Source: an uncultured Clostridia bacterium
GTDB taxonomy: Bacteria > Bacillota > Clostridia > Oscillospirales > Oscillospiraceae
Assembly (NCBI GenBank): GCA_937907715.1
Contig: CALERM010000050.1
Coordinates: 1-18,130, forward strand
Reading direction: 5' to 3'
Length of the DNA stretch: 18,130 nt
The position numbers were made by a program, and so were the translations under genes. The notes beneath the pieces were generated by a model. It did no database searches and had not been told where the DNA came from. It was given only the letters and a program-made list of their open reading frames with translations. Below are positions 6,846-13,266 of this stretch, in pieces (the first letter of the stretch is position 1; each line of letters begins with the position of its first letter).

Positions 6846-7067
6846 ATGAAAACATTGAAAGACGCCAAAATCGGCGAAACCGTCAAGGTTGTGAAGCTGA
6901 CGGGCGAAGGTCCTGTCAAGCGCCGCATCATGGACATGGGCATTACGAAGGGCACGGAAGTGTTCGTCCGTAAGGTTGCGCCCCTCGGAGACCCCATGGA
7001 GGTCACGGTCCGCGGCTATGAGCTTTCGCTCCGCAAAGCCGACACGGAAATGATTGAGGTTCAGTAA
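6846..7067 (+). CDS. feoA: FeoA domain protein (second copy)
   Basis: 73-aa FeoA protein: MKTLKDAKIGETVKVVKLTGEGPVKRRIMDMGITKGTEVFVRKVAPLGDPMEVTVRGYELSLRK. It contains the classic FeoA features RRIMDMGITKGTEV, APLGDPMEV and GYELSLRK, and is the more canonical of the two copies. GGAG and AGAGG lie shortly before the ATG. Expected to act in the cytoplasm on the FeoB G domain. Two feoA genes followed by feoB is a recurrent arrangement in Clostridia; why two are kept is not known. The 82-nt gap to feoB contains a hairpin (7106-7125). Confidence 0.95.
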   Translation: MKTLKDAKIGETVKVVKLTGEGPVKRRIMDMGITKGTEVFVRKVAPLGDPMEVTVRGYELSLRKADTEMIEVQ

Positions 7068-7105
7068 TTACATCGTATTAAATTTTTTTGAATGCTTGTT
7101 TGACG

Positions 7106-7125
7106 GCTCTAATTTCAATTAGAGC
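7106..7125 (+). promoter_or_regulatory. Hairpin just before feoB
   Basis: GCTCTAA - TTTCAA loop - TTAGAGC, a perfect 7-bp stem ending about 10 nt before the AAGGAGGAG ribosome site of feoB. No T-run follows, so it is not a terminator. It may tune feoB translation or mRNA processing. Role unknown. Confidence 0.4.
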
Positions 7126-7149
7126 GCTGAAACAAGGAGGAGAAGTGAC

Positions 7150-9546
7150 ATGGAAAAGCAAATCAAAATTGCCCTTGCGGGCAACCCGAACTGCGGTAAA
7201 ACAACGCTGTTCAACGCGCTGACGGGTTCGAACCAGTTCGTCGGCAACTGGCCGGGCGTCACGGTCGAAAAGAAGGAAGGCAAGCTCAAAAAGCATGACG
7301 ACGTCATCATCATGGACCTTCCCGGTATCTACTCCCTTTCCCCATATACCCTTGAAGAGGTAGTTGCACGTAACTATCTGATTACCGAGCGCCCCGATGC
7401 GATTCTGAACATCATCGACGGCACAAACCTGGAGCGCAACCTGTACCTGACCACGCAGCTGACCGAGCTGGGCATTCCGGTCGTCATCGCCATCAACATG
7501 ATGGATGTCGTCCGCAAGAACGGCGACAAGATCAACACCGCCGAGCTGAGCCGTGAGCTGGGCTGCGAGATCATTGAGATCTCCGCGCTGAAGGGCACCG
7601 GCATCATGGAAGCTGCCGAGGCGGCAATCCGTGCGGCAAAGAGCACGAAGACCGTCCCGATGCATACGTTCTCCGGTCCGGTCGAGCACGCGATTGCGCA
7701 CATCGAAGAGGCAGTCGTGCATGACAAGCCCGAAGAGCAGCAGCGCTGGTACGCCATCAAGGTCTTCGAGCGCGACGACAAGGTGCTCGAGCAGTTGAAG
7801 GTTCCGGCTGATGTCATGGCGCATGTCGAGCAGGACATCAAGGCGGCGGAAACCGAGCTGGACGACGACGCAGAGTCCATCATCACCAACGAGCGCTATG
7901 TCTACATTGCGCAGCTGATCAAGAACTGCTACAAGAAAAAGAACGCAGGCGGTCTTTCCGCTTCCGATAAGATCGATAAGGTCGTTACCAACCGCTGGCT
8001 GGGTCTTCCGATCTTCGCGGTCGTCATGTTCCTGGTGTATTACATCTCCATGGTGACCGTCGGCTCCGCTGCGACCGACTGGGCAAACGACGGTCTGTTC
8101 GGCGACGGCTGGCACCTGTTCGGCATCGGCTCGGCGGCTTATTCTGAGGATGCTGACGCTTATGCAGAGGCTTCCACGATTGTCGACGGCTACGAAGCGT
8201 ACGTCGAAGAAAACGGCGAACCGGCAAACGGTGAGTTCACCTACGAAGTTGAAGACGAAGAGACGCTGGCTGTTTCCGAAGAAACCGCTACCGTCGCTGA
8301 CTACGAAGAAGCAAAGGCGACCCTCGACGAGATGGGCGAGGAGCCCGATCCCGCAAACTACGGCGTCTGGGTCCCCGGCGTTCCGGTTCTGGTCGGCAAC
8401 GCACTCGAAGCTGCCGGCGCTGCGGACTGGCTGCAGGGCTTGATCCTTGACGGTATCGTCGCCGGTGTCGGCGCGGTCCTCGGCTTTGTGCCGCAGATGC
8501 TCGTTCTGTTCCTGCTTCTGGCATTCCTGGAGGCCTGCGGCTACATGGCCCGTATCGCTTTCGTTTTGGACCGTATCTTCCGCAAGTTCGGTCTTTCCGG
8601 TAAGTCCTTCATCCCGATGCTGATTGGCACCGGCTGCGGCATCCCGGGCGTTATGGCCTCGCGTACCATTGAAAACGAGCGTGACCGCCGGATGACGATC
8701 ATGACCACCACGTTTATCCCCTGCGGCGCAAAGGTGCCGTTCATCGCCATGATCGCAGGCGCCCTGTTTGGCGGCAGCGCATGGGTCTCGACTTCTGCAT
8801 ACTTCATCGGCATGGCTGCAATCATCATTTCCGGCATCATGCTGAAGAAGACCAAGATGTTCTCCGGCGAGCCGGCTCCGTTCGTTATGGAGCTGCCGGC
8901 ATACCACTGGCCCACCCTCGGCAATGTGCTTCGCAGCATGTGGGAGCGCGGCTGGTCGTTCATCAAGAAGGCAGGTACGATCATCCTGCTGTCGACGATC
9001 TTTGTCTGGTTCACCACGTATTTCGGCTGGGTTGACGGCGCGTTCCGGATGCTCGACGAAAGCGAGATTGACTACTCCATCCTCGGTCACATCGGCTCCG
9101 CGATTGCGTGGATCTTTGCGCCGCTCGGCTGGGGCAACTGGCAGGCAGTCGTTGCGTCCATCACAGGTCTTGTTGCAAAGGAGAACATCGTCGGCACGAT
9201 GGGCATCCTCTACGGCGGCGGCGACGGCACGGTCTATCAGGCAATCAGCAAAGCCTTCAACGGCATCACCGGCTACTCCTTCCTGGTGTTTAACCTTCTG
9301 TGCGCGCCCTGCTTTGCGGCAATCGGCGCAATCAAGCGTGAGATGAACAACGCCAAGTGGACCTGGTTTGCCATCGGCTATCAGTGCGGCTTTGCCTACG
9401 TCGTCGCGCTGATGATCAACCAGTTCGGCAATCTCTTCACCGGCAACGTCAATGTCCTCGGTCTGATTGCAGCTGTTATCTGCCTGGGCTTCATCGTCTA
9501 CATGCTCGTAAAGCCCTACAAGGAAGCAACCAAGCTGAAGGTTTAA
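7150..9546 (+). CDS. feoB: Ferrous iron transporter FeoB
   Basis: 798-aa inner-membrane Fe(II) transporter. The N-terminal G domain has G1 GNPNCGKT (11-18), switch-I Thr in GVTVEKKEG (T38), G3 DLPG (56-59), G4 NMMD (116-119) and G5 SALKG (145-149). A helical spacer domain runs to about residue 270. The membrane domain starts near 281 (NRWLGLPIFAVVMFLVYY) and includes the Gate motifs GTGCGIPGVMASRTIENERDRR and PCGAKVPF. Unusual for the core family is a very acidic segment (about residues 331-400, rich in Asp, Glu and Ala) between the first two membrane helices, predicted outside the cell. It has almost no Lys or Arg and could collect metal ions (inference). AAGGAGGAG lies about 8 nt upstream of the ATG. 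The end is canonical (LVKPYKEATKLKV). Confidence 0.97.
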   Translation: MEKQIKIALAGNPNCGKTTLFNALTGSNQFVGNWPGVTVEKKEGKLKKHDDVIIMDLPGIYSLSPYTLEEVVARNYLITERPDAILNIIDGTNLERNLYLTTQLTELGIPVVIAINMMDVVRKNGDKINTAELSRELGCEIIEISALKGTGIMEAAEAAIRAAKSTKTVPMHTFSGPVEHAIAHIEEAVVHDKPEEQQRWYAIKVFERDDKVLEQLKVPADVMAHVEQDIKAAETELDDDAESIITNERYVYIAQLIKNCYKKKNAGGLSASDKIDKVVTNRWLGLPIFAVVMFLVYYISMVTVGSAATDWANDGLFGDGWHLFGIGSAAYSEDADAYAEASTIVDGYEAYVEENGEPANGEFTYEVEDEETLAVSEETATVADYEEAKATLDEMGEEPDPANYGVWVPGVPVLVGNALEAAGAADWLQGLILDGIVAGVGAVLGFVPQMLVLFLLLAFLEACGYMARIAFVLDRIFRKFGLSGKSFIPMLIGTGCGIPGVMASRTIENERDRRMTIMTTTFIPCGAKVPFIAMIAGALFGGSAWVSTSAYFIGMAAIIISGIMLKKTKMFSGEPAPFVMELPAYHWPTLGNVLRSMWERGWSFIKKAGTIILLSTIFVWFTTYFGWVDGAFRMLDESEIDYSILGHIGSAIAWIFAPLGWGNWQAVVASITGLVAKENIVGTMGILYGGGDGTVYQAISKAFNGITGYSFLVFNLLCAPCFAAIGAIKREMNNAKWTWFAIGYQCGFAYVVALMINQFGNLFTGNVNVLGLIAAVICLGFIVYMLVKPYKEATKLKV

Positions 9547-9591
9547 GCAGTTATCCCCTTACCCAGTGTCATCCCAAGGAGTGTGAATGTT

Positions 9592-9771
9592 ATGATAAGC
9601 TGGATTATGGCAAACCTTGCAACTATTCTGATCTCCTCCCTCTTAATCGTAATTGTAATCTCCATTATCAAGTATCTGATCCGGCAGAAGCGTAACGGAA
9701 AGAACTCCTGCGGATGTGACTGCGGCCATTGCTCCATGCACGGTTCGTGCCATGGTGGCTGCGGACATTAA
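9592..9771 (+). CDS. FeoB-associated Cys-rich membrane protein
   Basis: 59-aa protein with one N-terminal membrane helix (ILISSLLIVIVISIIKYLI), a basic stretch (RQKRNGKN), and a Cys/His-rich tail CGCDCGHCSMHGSCHGGCGH with six Cys and four His. This matches the small FeoB-associated Cys-rich proteins (sometimes called FeoC-like) found after feoB in Firmicutes. The tail probably binds iron or another metal at the cytoplasmic face. The ATG at 9592 is about 10 nt from AAGGAG. A GTG three codons earlier lies almost on the ribosome site and is less likely. 45 nt after feoB, no terminator between, so same operon. Its last codons and stop form the beginning of the long palindrome 9762-9938. Confidence 0.9.
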   Translation: MISWIMANLATILISSLLIVIVISIIKYLIRQKRNGKNSCGCDCGHCSMHGSCHGGCGH

Positions 9772-9938
9772 GGCAGCAACGTATCATTCCGGCGAGCTGA
9801 TTCAGCGAGAGATTTTTCGCCGAGACAGATTTGAAAGCGCAGGAATACTTGTGGTATTTCAAGCTTTTAAACCGCAGAATTGGCGGGAAAGATCCGCTGA
9901 AGCACGCCGGCGGAATGGTGCGGTGATGCCTTTGTCCG
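9762..9938. repeat. Long imperfect palindrome (about 177 nt) after the feo operon
   Basis: The left arm from about 9762 pairs with the right arm ending at about 9938 along most of its length. Pairs include GGACA/TGTCC, AAGGCA/TGCCTT, CATTCCG/CGGAATG, TTCAGCG/CGCTGAA, CGCC/GGCG, TTTGAAAGC/GCTTTTAAA and AATAC/GTATT, closing on the loop TTGTG near 9850. Gaps and mismatches are scattered. The palindrome begins inside the last codons of the Cys-rich protein gene. No ORF with plausible composition or ribosome site is present. It could be a non-autonomous palindromic repeat (MITE/REP-like) or a structured 3' UTR; only a genome search can tell. Confidence 0.65.
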
Positions 9939-9956
9939 GGCCGAAAATAATGGAAA

Positions 9957-9990
9957 CCCCTGTGCGTCGCGATTGGCGCACGGGGGCTTT
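9957..9990 (+). terminator. Intrinsic terminator downstream of the feo operon
   Basis: CCCCTGTGCG (9957-9966) pairs with CGCACGGGGG (9977-9986), with one G-T wobble and a 10-nt loop, followed by CTTTTGCTTT. It lies about 190 nt after the last feo gene, just past the long palindrome, and immediately before the next promoter. Confidence 0.75.
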
Positions 9991-9994
9991 TGCT

Positions 9995-10022
9995 TTGCTT
10001 TTCCGGATGTTTCTGCTATAAT
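9995..10022 (+). promoter_or_regulatory. Promoter upstream of the 45-codon ORF
   Basis: TTGCTT (9995-10000), 16-nt spacer, perfect TATAAT (10017-10022). Predicted start is about 10029. The only thing downstream before the hairpin at 10194 is a 45-codon ORF, so the transcript would be about 190 nt. It begins inside the T-rich tail of the preceding terminator. Confidence 0.55.
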
Positions 10023-10045
10023 CAGGAGACGAATGGGGCGGTTCG

Positions 10046-10183
10046 ATGGCTTATGTGCTGCGCCATGCGCGGGAAGAAGAAATTCTGGCAATTTTTGATC
10101 TGTATGCGGCGCGGGGATATCTTCTGTGCGGTGCGTGTACCGACGGACCGTATCATGGTGTTCTGCGCGAAAAGACGCTGTAA
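10046..10183 (+). CDS. Short hypothetical protein, 45 aa (possible acetyltransferase remnant)
   Basis: Reads MAYVLRHAREEEILAIFDLY and continues through an ARGYLLCGACTDG stretch to a TAA stop. The first 20 residues look like strand 1 and helix 1 of a GNAT N-acetyltransferase (xxRxAREEDxxAIxxLY pattern). The rest does not continue that fold, and the usual acetyl-CoA motif is absent. It may therefore be a decayed or truncated gene, or a real small protein. AGGAGA lies 16 nt upstream, which is too far to be convincing. A closer ATG at 10033 opens a different, 21-codon frame that overlaps it. A perfect TATAAT promoter precedes and a strong palindrome follows. Function not recognised. Confidence 0.35.
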   Translation: MAYVLRHAREEEILAIFDLYAARGYLLCGACTDGPYHGVLREKTL

Positions 10184-10221
10184 GGGCAAAAGGGCGGGCT
10201 TCCGGTCGACCGGAAGCCCGC
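10184..10221 (-). terminator. Terminator of the MATE-ATL operon (perfect 28-nt palindrome)
   Basis: Arms GCGGGCTTCCGG (10194-10205) and CCGGAAGCCCGC (10210-10221) pair perfectly around TCGA. On the minus strand CCTTTTGCCC follows, giving a moderate T-run just past the ATL gene. The plus-strand side has only a weak T-run, so it probably acts mainly on the minus strand but may also end the short plus-strand transcript. Confidence 0.75.
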
Positions 10222-10235
10222 TTGCCATATGAATT

Positions 10236-10544
10236 TCAGATTGCAGCCGGACCCTGCCACTGGCAGGCGCGAAGGTCGACTCTGCCGTCGGGCAGGAACG
10301 GTATGCCCTCTGCCTCCAGAAGCGCCCTTCTCAGATCGGCGTAGCCGCCGCCTGCAATCGAGCCGTCGGCTCTTACCACACGCTGCCACGGAAGCTCATC
10401 CGGGCATGCTCGCATTGCCCAGCCGACCTGCCGCGCCGCACGGGGCGCGCCCAGCAAATACGCCAGCTGCGAATAGCTGGCGCAGGCGCCTTCCGGGATT
10501 TGCAGGACGAAGGCATAGACACGCTGAAAAAAAGATTGCTGCAT
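10236..10544 (-). CDS. Alkyltransferase-like DNA-repair protein (ATL family)
   Basis: 102-aa protein homologous to the DNA-binding C-terminal domain of O6-alkylguanine-DNA alkyltransferases. The helix-turn-helix part reads PEGACASYSQLAYLLGAPRAARQVGWAM, and the Arg-finger and Asn-hinge-equivalent region follows. The active-site motif, normally PCHRV with the alkyl-accepting Cys, is PWQRVV here, with Trp in place of Cys. That is the mark of ATL proteins (such as YbaZ and Atl1), which bind O6-alkylguanine without removing the alkyl group and hand the lesion to nucleotide excision repair. The size matches ATLs. The ATG has AGGAGG 7 nt upstream; the frame is open 57 codons further, inside the MATE gene, and that extension is rejected. 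It lies 19 nt after the MATE gene, same operon. Confidence 0.88.
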   Translation of the reverse strand: MQQSFFQRVYAFVLQIPEGACASYSQLAYLLGAPRAARQVGWAMRACPDELPWQRVVRADGSIAGGGYADLRRALLEAEGIPFLPDGRVDLRACQWQGPAAI

Positions 10545-10563
10545 AAGACCTCCTGTATGGCGC

Positions 10564-12063
10564 TTACGACGCTTTTTCCGCCTTGCGGCGGTGATGCTCG
10601 CCGTAAAGATACCGGTAATCCTGACGGAGAATGTTTTTGATGAACGGAATGGCGAGGACGATATCGGTCGCCAGCCACGCTGCGGGGTCTGCCGCGCAGA
10701 GCGCGTAGAAAGCAAGAGCAGGTGCAGCTGCGCTCACAGCGCCGCCTGCAACGGCTGCCGGGAGTGTGGAGCTGACGACGATTCTTGCAACAAGCTCTGC
10801 CGCGCCGCCGGCAAGCGTGAACTGGGACCTGCCGATGCCCTGGTCGCAGTTGCGCATCAGGAAGATGCCGCCAAGCAGCAGATACGTTGCGTAGTCGACA
10901 TACAGGAAGGTGTTGCCGTAGCGGATGGTATCCGGCGTTACCTTGTCGGCGCTGAGGAACATGTGGAAATACGTATCTCCGATCGTCATCAGAAGACCCG
11001 CGCCTGCGCAGAGCAGGGTGAGCACTGCCGTGATGACAGACGCCTGTATGGCGCCGCGGCGAATGCGCGCATGCCTGCCGGCGCCGAGATTCTGCGCGGT
11101 GAAGCTGGTCAGCGCCGTGCCGAAAGCGTTGAGCGGCGTCGCGGTGAGTGTGTGGAGCTTGTTTGCCGCGCCGAAGCCGTTCTGCGCCGCGCTCGAGACC
11201 ATGAGACCTGCCTGCGTGTCAAACTGCACGACGACGCTCTGCATGGTAATGATGCCGATGGAGAGAACTGAGAATTGCAGTCCCAGCGGCACACCCTGCG
11301 CGATGTGCTGGGTCAGATCGCGTTTCGTGACGGCGAAATCCTCTTTATGAAGGCGCAGCTCGGGATACTTGGAAAAGGCATAGATGAAGCATGCCACAGT
11401 GCTGATGAGCTGTGCGAGAACCGTGGCAATTGCTGCGCCTGCGACGCCCCAGCCAAACGACAGAATGAACAGCAGGTCCAGCCCGACGTTCAGAACCGTG
11501 GAGAACAGCAGAAACGCCAGCGGCGTCACCGAGTCACCCATCGCGCGCAGAAACGAGCAGATGAAGTTATAAAACAGCTGCGCGCCGATGCCGGCGAAGA
11601 TGACCGCACAGTAGGTGTAGGCTGCGGTGTAGACCGTGCCGCTTTCCGGCGTGACATTGAGCCACGAGAGCATGGGATCAAGAAGCGCCAGCGCCAGCGC
11701 CGTCAGAAGAACGGTCAGCGCAGCGGAAAGGACGATCTGCGTGGCAAGAGAGCGCCGGACGCCCGGCTGGTTTTGCGAGCCGACATTGCACGAGGTGATG
11801 ACGCAGAAGCCCGCCGACACGCCGAAGGCAAACTGCAAAAAGATATTGACAATCGGGGCGATGTCGTTGACGCCCGCGACCTGTTCGCCGGAGAGCGTCT
11901 GCCCGACGATGGCAGCGTCGCTGATGGAATAGACCTGCTGGAGAAGATACGAAAGAATGATCGGGAAGGAAAAGCGCAGAATGGTTTTCCAGCACGGACC
12001 GTCGGTCAGGTCAATCGGCTGGAAGAGCGCGTGAAGTCCCGTCCGGGAGGTGTCTTTGCTCAT
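10564..12063 (-). CDS. MATE-family multidrug/cation exporter
   Basis: 499-aa membrane protein with about 12 hydrophobic segments arranged as two MatE repeats. The first repeat opens with the typical N-terminal motif FSFPIILSYLLQQVYSISDAAIVGQTLSGEQVAGV. The second starts near residue 250 (GVPLGLQFSVLSIGIITMQSVVVQF) and contains AANKLHTLTATPLNAFGTALTSFTAQNLGAGR. These proteins export cationic drugs or metabolites using a Na+ or H+ gradient; the substrate cannot be read from sequence. A basic cytoplasmic tail (YLYGEHHRRKAEKAS) closes the protein. The ATG at 12063 is about 9 nt from AAAGGA; another ATG two codons upstream (12069) is only 3 nt from it. Its own promoter lies at 12120-12149. The ATL gene follows at 19 nt. 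Confidence 0.9.
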   Translation of the reverse strand: MSKDTSRTGLHALFQPIDLTDGPCWKTILRFSFPIILSYLLQQVYSISDAAIVGQTLSGEQVAGVNDIAPIVNIFLQFAFGVSAGFCVITSCNVGSQNQPGVRRSLATQIVLSAALTVLLTALALALLDPMLSWLNVTPESGTVYTAAYTYCAVIFAGIGAQLFYNFICSFLRAMGDSVTPLAFLLFSTVLNVGLDLLFILSFGWGVAGAAIATVLAQLISTVACFIYAFSKYPELRLHKEDFAVTKRDLTQHIAQGVPLGLQFSVLSIGIITMQSVVVQFDTQAGLMVSSAAQNGFGAANKLHTLTATPLNAFGTALTSFTAQNLGAGRHARIRRGAIQASVITAVLTLLCAGAGLLMTIGDTYFHMFLSADKVTPDTIRYGNTFLYVDYATYLLLGGIFLMRNCDQGIGRSQFTLAGGAAELVARIVVSSTLPAAVAGGAVSAAAPALAFYALCAADPAAWLATDIVLAIPFIKNILRQDYRYLYGEHHRRKAEKAS

Positions 12064-12119
12064 AATCATGTATCCTTTATATGAAAAAGTAATTGGTTTG
12101 TAATCTCAAGTTCCGAGCA

Positions 12120-12149
12120 ATTATAGTCTTTGCAGTGGAAAAAAGTCAA
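12120..12149 (-). promoter_or_regulatory. Promoter of the MATE-ATL operon
   Basis: On the minus strand TTGACT (12144-12149), 18-nt spacer, perfect TATAAT (12120-12125). Predicted start is near 12113, giving an AT-rich leader of about 50 nt. The stretch between this promoter and 12307 is AT-rich, and I see no gene in it. Confidence 0.75.
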
Positions 12150-12307
12150 GAGAAAAACAAAACGGGAATTAGTGAAAATAGATAACTTAAAACATATATA
12201 ATTATGCAAAATGACGATTTCGTGAAACGAGGGCTGCGGTGTTCGGAATGCGGCTGCAAATTTGGGCATTCAGAGCAAAATGACCGGAACTTTTTTGGAA
12301 ACTCCGG

Positions 12308-12336
12308 TTGAAAAATGGATGGACGCTTTGTATAAT
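12308..12336 (+). promoter_or_regulatory. Promoter of mntP
   Basis: TTGAAA (12308-12313), 17-nt spacer, TATAAT (12331-12336). Predicted start is about 12343, which is just where the riboswitch aptamer begins. Confidence 0.8.
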
Positions 12337-12342
12337 GAAGGT

Positions 12343-12428
12343 CAATAAGGGAGTAGTCGGCACCTTGTGCGGCGCGGTCAACAGACTGAGGCTTTCCTCT
12401 GGCCGCGCCTGAAATGACGAGACTTATC
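12343..12428 (+). ncRNA. yybP-ykoY manganese riboswitch aptamer
   Basis: The 5' part reads AATAAGGGAGTAGTCGGCACC, close to the conserved GGGGAGUAG start of the yybP-ykoY class. Next come a GC-rich helix GGCGCGGTC/GGCCGCGCC around a GACTGAGG...CCTCT stem, then the conserved 3' part CTGAAATGACGAGACTTATC. P1 is formed by ATAAG (12345-12349) with CTTAT (12423-12427). The same CTTAT is also the 5' arm of the following terminator, so P1 and the terminator exclude each other. This class senses Mn2+ and sits upstream of mntP, which is what follows here. Mn binding should favour P1 and read-through (an ON switch). Confidence 0.88.
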
Positions 12429-12460
12429 TGCAAAGAGGGAGCAGATAGGTCTGTTTTTTT
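12420..12460 (+). terminator. Riboswitch expression-platform terminator
   Basis: AGACTTATCTGC (12420-12431) pairs with GCAGATAGGTCT (12441-12452), one wobble, 9-nt loop, followed by TG and seven T residues in total run. Its 5' arm overlaps riboswitch P1, so it forms only when Mn2+ is not bound. Confidence 0.88.
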
Positions 12461-12503
12461 GTCTGCGCGCCGGCAAATCAAACAGAAGGGTTGCAGGAAA
12501 ACT

Positions 12504-13064
12504 ATGAATTTTGCGGAACTGATTGTGCTGGCAATCGGTCTTTCGATGGATGCATTCGCGATATCCATCTGTAAGGGATTGTCCGTGGAAAAGCTCGAAA
12601 AAAAGCACATGGTCATTACAGGTCTCTGGTTCGGCGGCTCGCAGATGGCGATGCCGGTCATCGGCTACTTTGTGGGCGGAAGCTTCTATGAGGCGATCCA
12701 GAGCGTCGACCACTGGCTGTCTTTTGCGTTGCTGCTGCTCATCGGCGTCAACATGATTCGCGAGTCGATGGGTAAGATCGAAAAGCTCGATGCGTCGTTC
12801 TCGCCGAAGGTCATGTTTCCGCTGGCAATTGCGGACTCGATTGACGCCCTTGCCGTCGGCGTGACGTTTGCCTTCCGGCAGGTGCCGCTGATGCCGTCGG
12901 TTCCGGTGATCGGTCTGACGACGTTTCTGTTCTCGGCGGCGGGCGTGTGGATTGGCAACCGCTTCGGCGCGAAGTATAAGTCCAAGGCGGAGCTGACGGG
13001 CGGCATCGTGCTGATCTTCATCGGGCTTGTGATTCTGCTGCAGGATCTCGGCGTGCTGGCATAA
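12504..13064 (+). CDS. mntP: Manganese efflux pump MntP
   Basis: 186-aa membrane protein of the MntP (DUF204) family, which exports Mn2+. Six hydrophobic segments are arranged as two inverted three-helix repeats. The conserved acidic helix motifs are present: GLSMDAFAISICKG (D16) in the first repeat and AIADSIDALAVGVTFA (D111 and D114) in the second, the residues proposed to carry Mn2+. The central loop holds MGKIEKLDASFSPK. The ATG at 12504 has GCAGG 6 nt upstream. The frame is open 30 codons earlier, but that part overlaps the terminator and is not coding. Regulation is by the upstream Mn riboswitch. Convergent with the activase gene across a palindromic element. Confidence 0.95.
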   Translation: MNFAELIVLAIGLSMDAFAISICKGLSVEKLEKKHMVITGLWFGGSQMAMPVIGYFVGGSFYEAIQSVDHWLSFALLLLIGVNMIRESMGKIEKLDASFSPKVMFPLAIADSIDALAVGVTFAFRQVPLMPSVPVIGLTTFLFSAAGVWIGNRFGAKYKSKAELTGGIVLIFIGLVILLQDLGVLA

Positions 13065-13104
13065 ACGCACAAAAACGGTAAGAGGCTATGACCTCTTACC
13101 GTTT

Positions 13105-13136
13105 CAGCGTGTCAAAAAAGTCTTTTTGACACGCTG
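13105..13136. other. Perfect 14-bp hairpin inside the 232-bp element
   Basis: CAGCGTGTCAAAAA (13105-13118) pairs exactly with TTTTTGACACGCTG (13123-13136) around a 4-nt loop. It directly abuts the left 32-nt palindrome. No T-run beyond the stem. Confidence 0.8.
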
Positions 13137-13139
13137 CGG

Positions 13140-13174
13140 CAGTTTTTCAAACTTTTAAAAAGTTTGAAAAACTG
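13140..13174. other. Second long hairpin inside the 232-bp element
   Basis: CAGTTTTTCAAACTT (13140-13154) pairs exactly with AAGTTTGAAAAACTG (13160-13174), leaving a TTAAA loop. Together with its neighbours it makes a row of three near-perfect hairpins in about 100 nt after mntP, so transcripts from either side should be strongly structured. Confidence 0.8.
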
Positions 13175-13266
13175 GTTGATTGAACGCGAAAGACACCCCT
13201 GATGGGTTTCTTTCACACTATCTTCCTTTCCGAAATCATCGGCCCGGAAGGTTTTTCGACAGACTG

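Noticed and set aside
7078..9090. Open frame of 670 codons on the minus strand opposite feoB
   Set aside because: Antisense to a certain feoB. Composition is unlike a protein (His/Asp/Arg/Gln-rich, no domain), an effect of the GC-rich codon use of feoB, and there is no ribosome site.
9716..10021. Plus-strand frame of 101 codons through the long palindrome
   Set aside because: Starts inside the Cys-rich protein gene, runs through the palindrome and terminator, and has no ribosome site or domain.
11275..12084. Plus-strand frame of 269 codons opposite the MATE gene
   Set aside because: Arg/Asp/Gln-rich antisense frame over a gene with clear MATE repeats. No start signal.
12378..13070. Minus-strand frame of 230 codons opposite mntP
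   Set aside because: Overlaps mntP and its riboswitch terminator entirely. His/Arg-rich low-quality translation.
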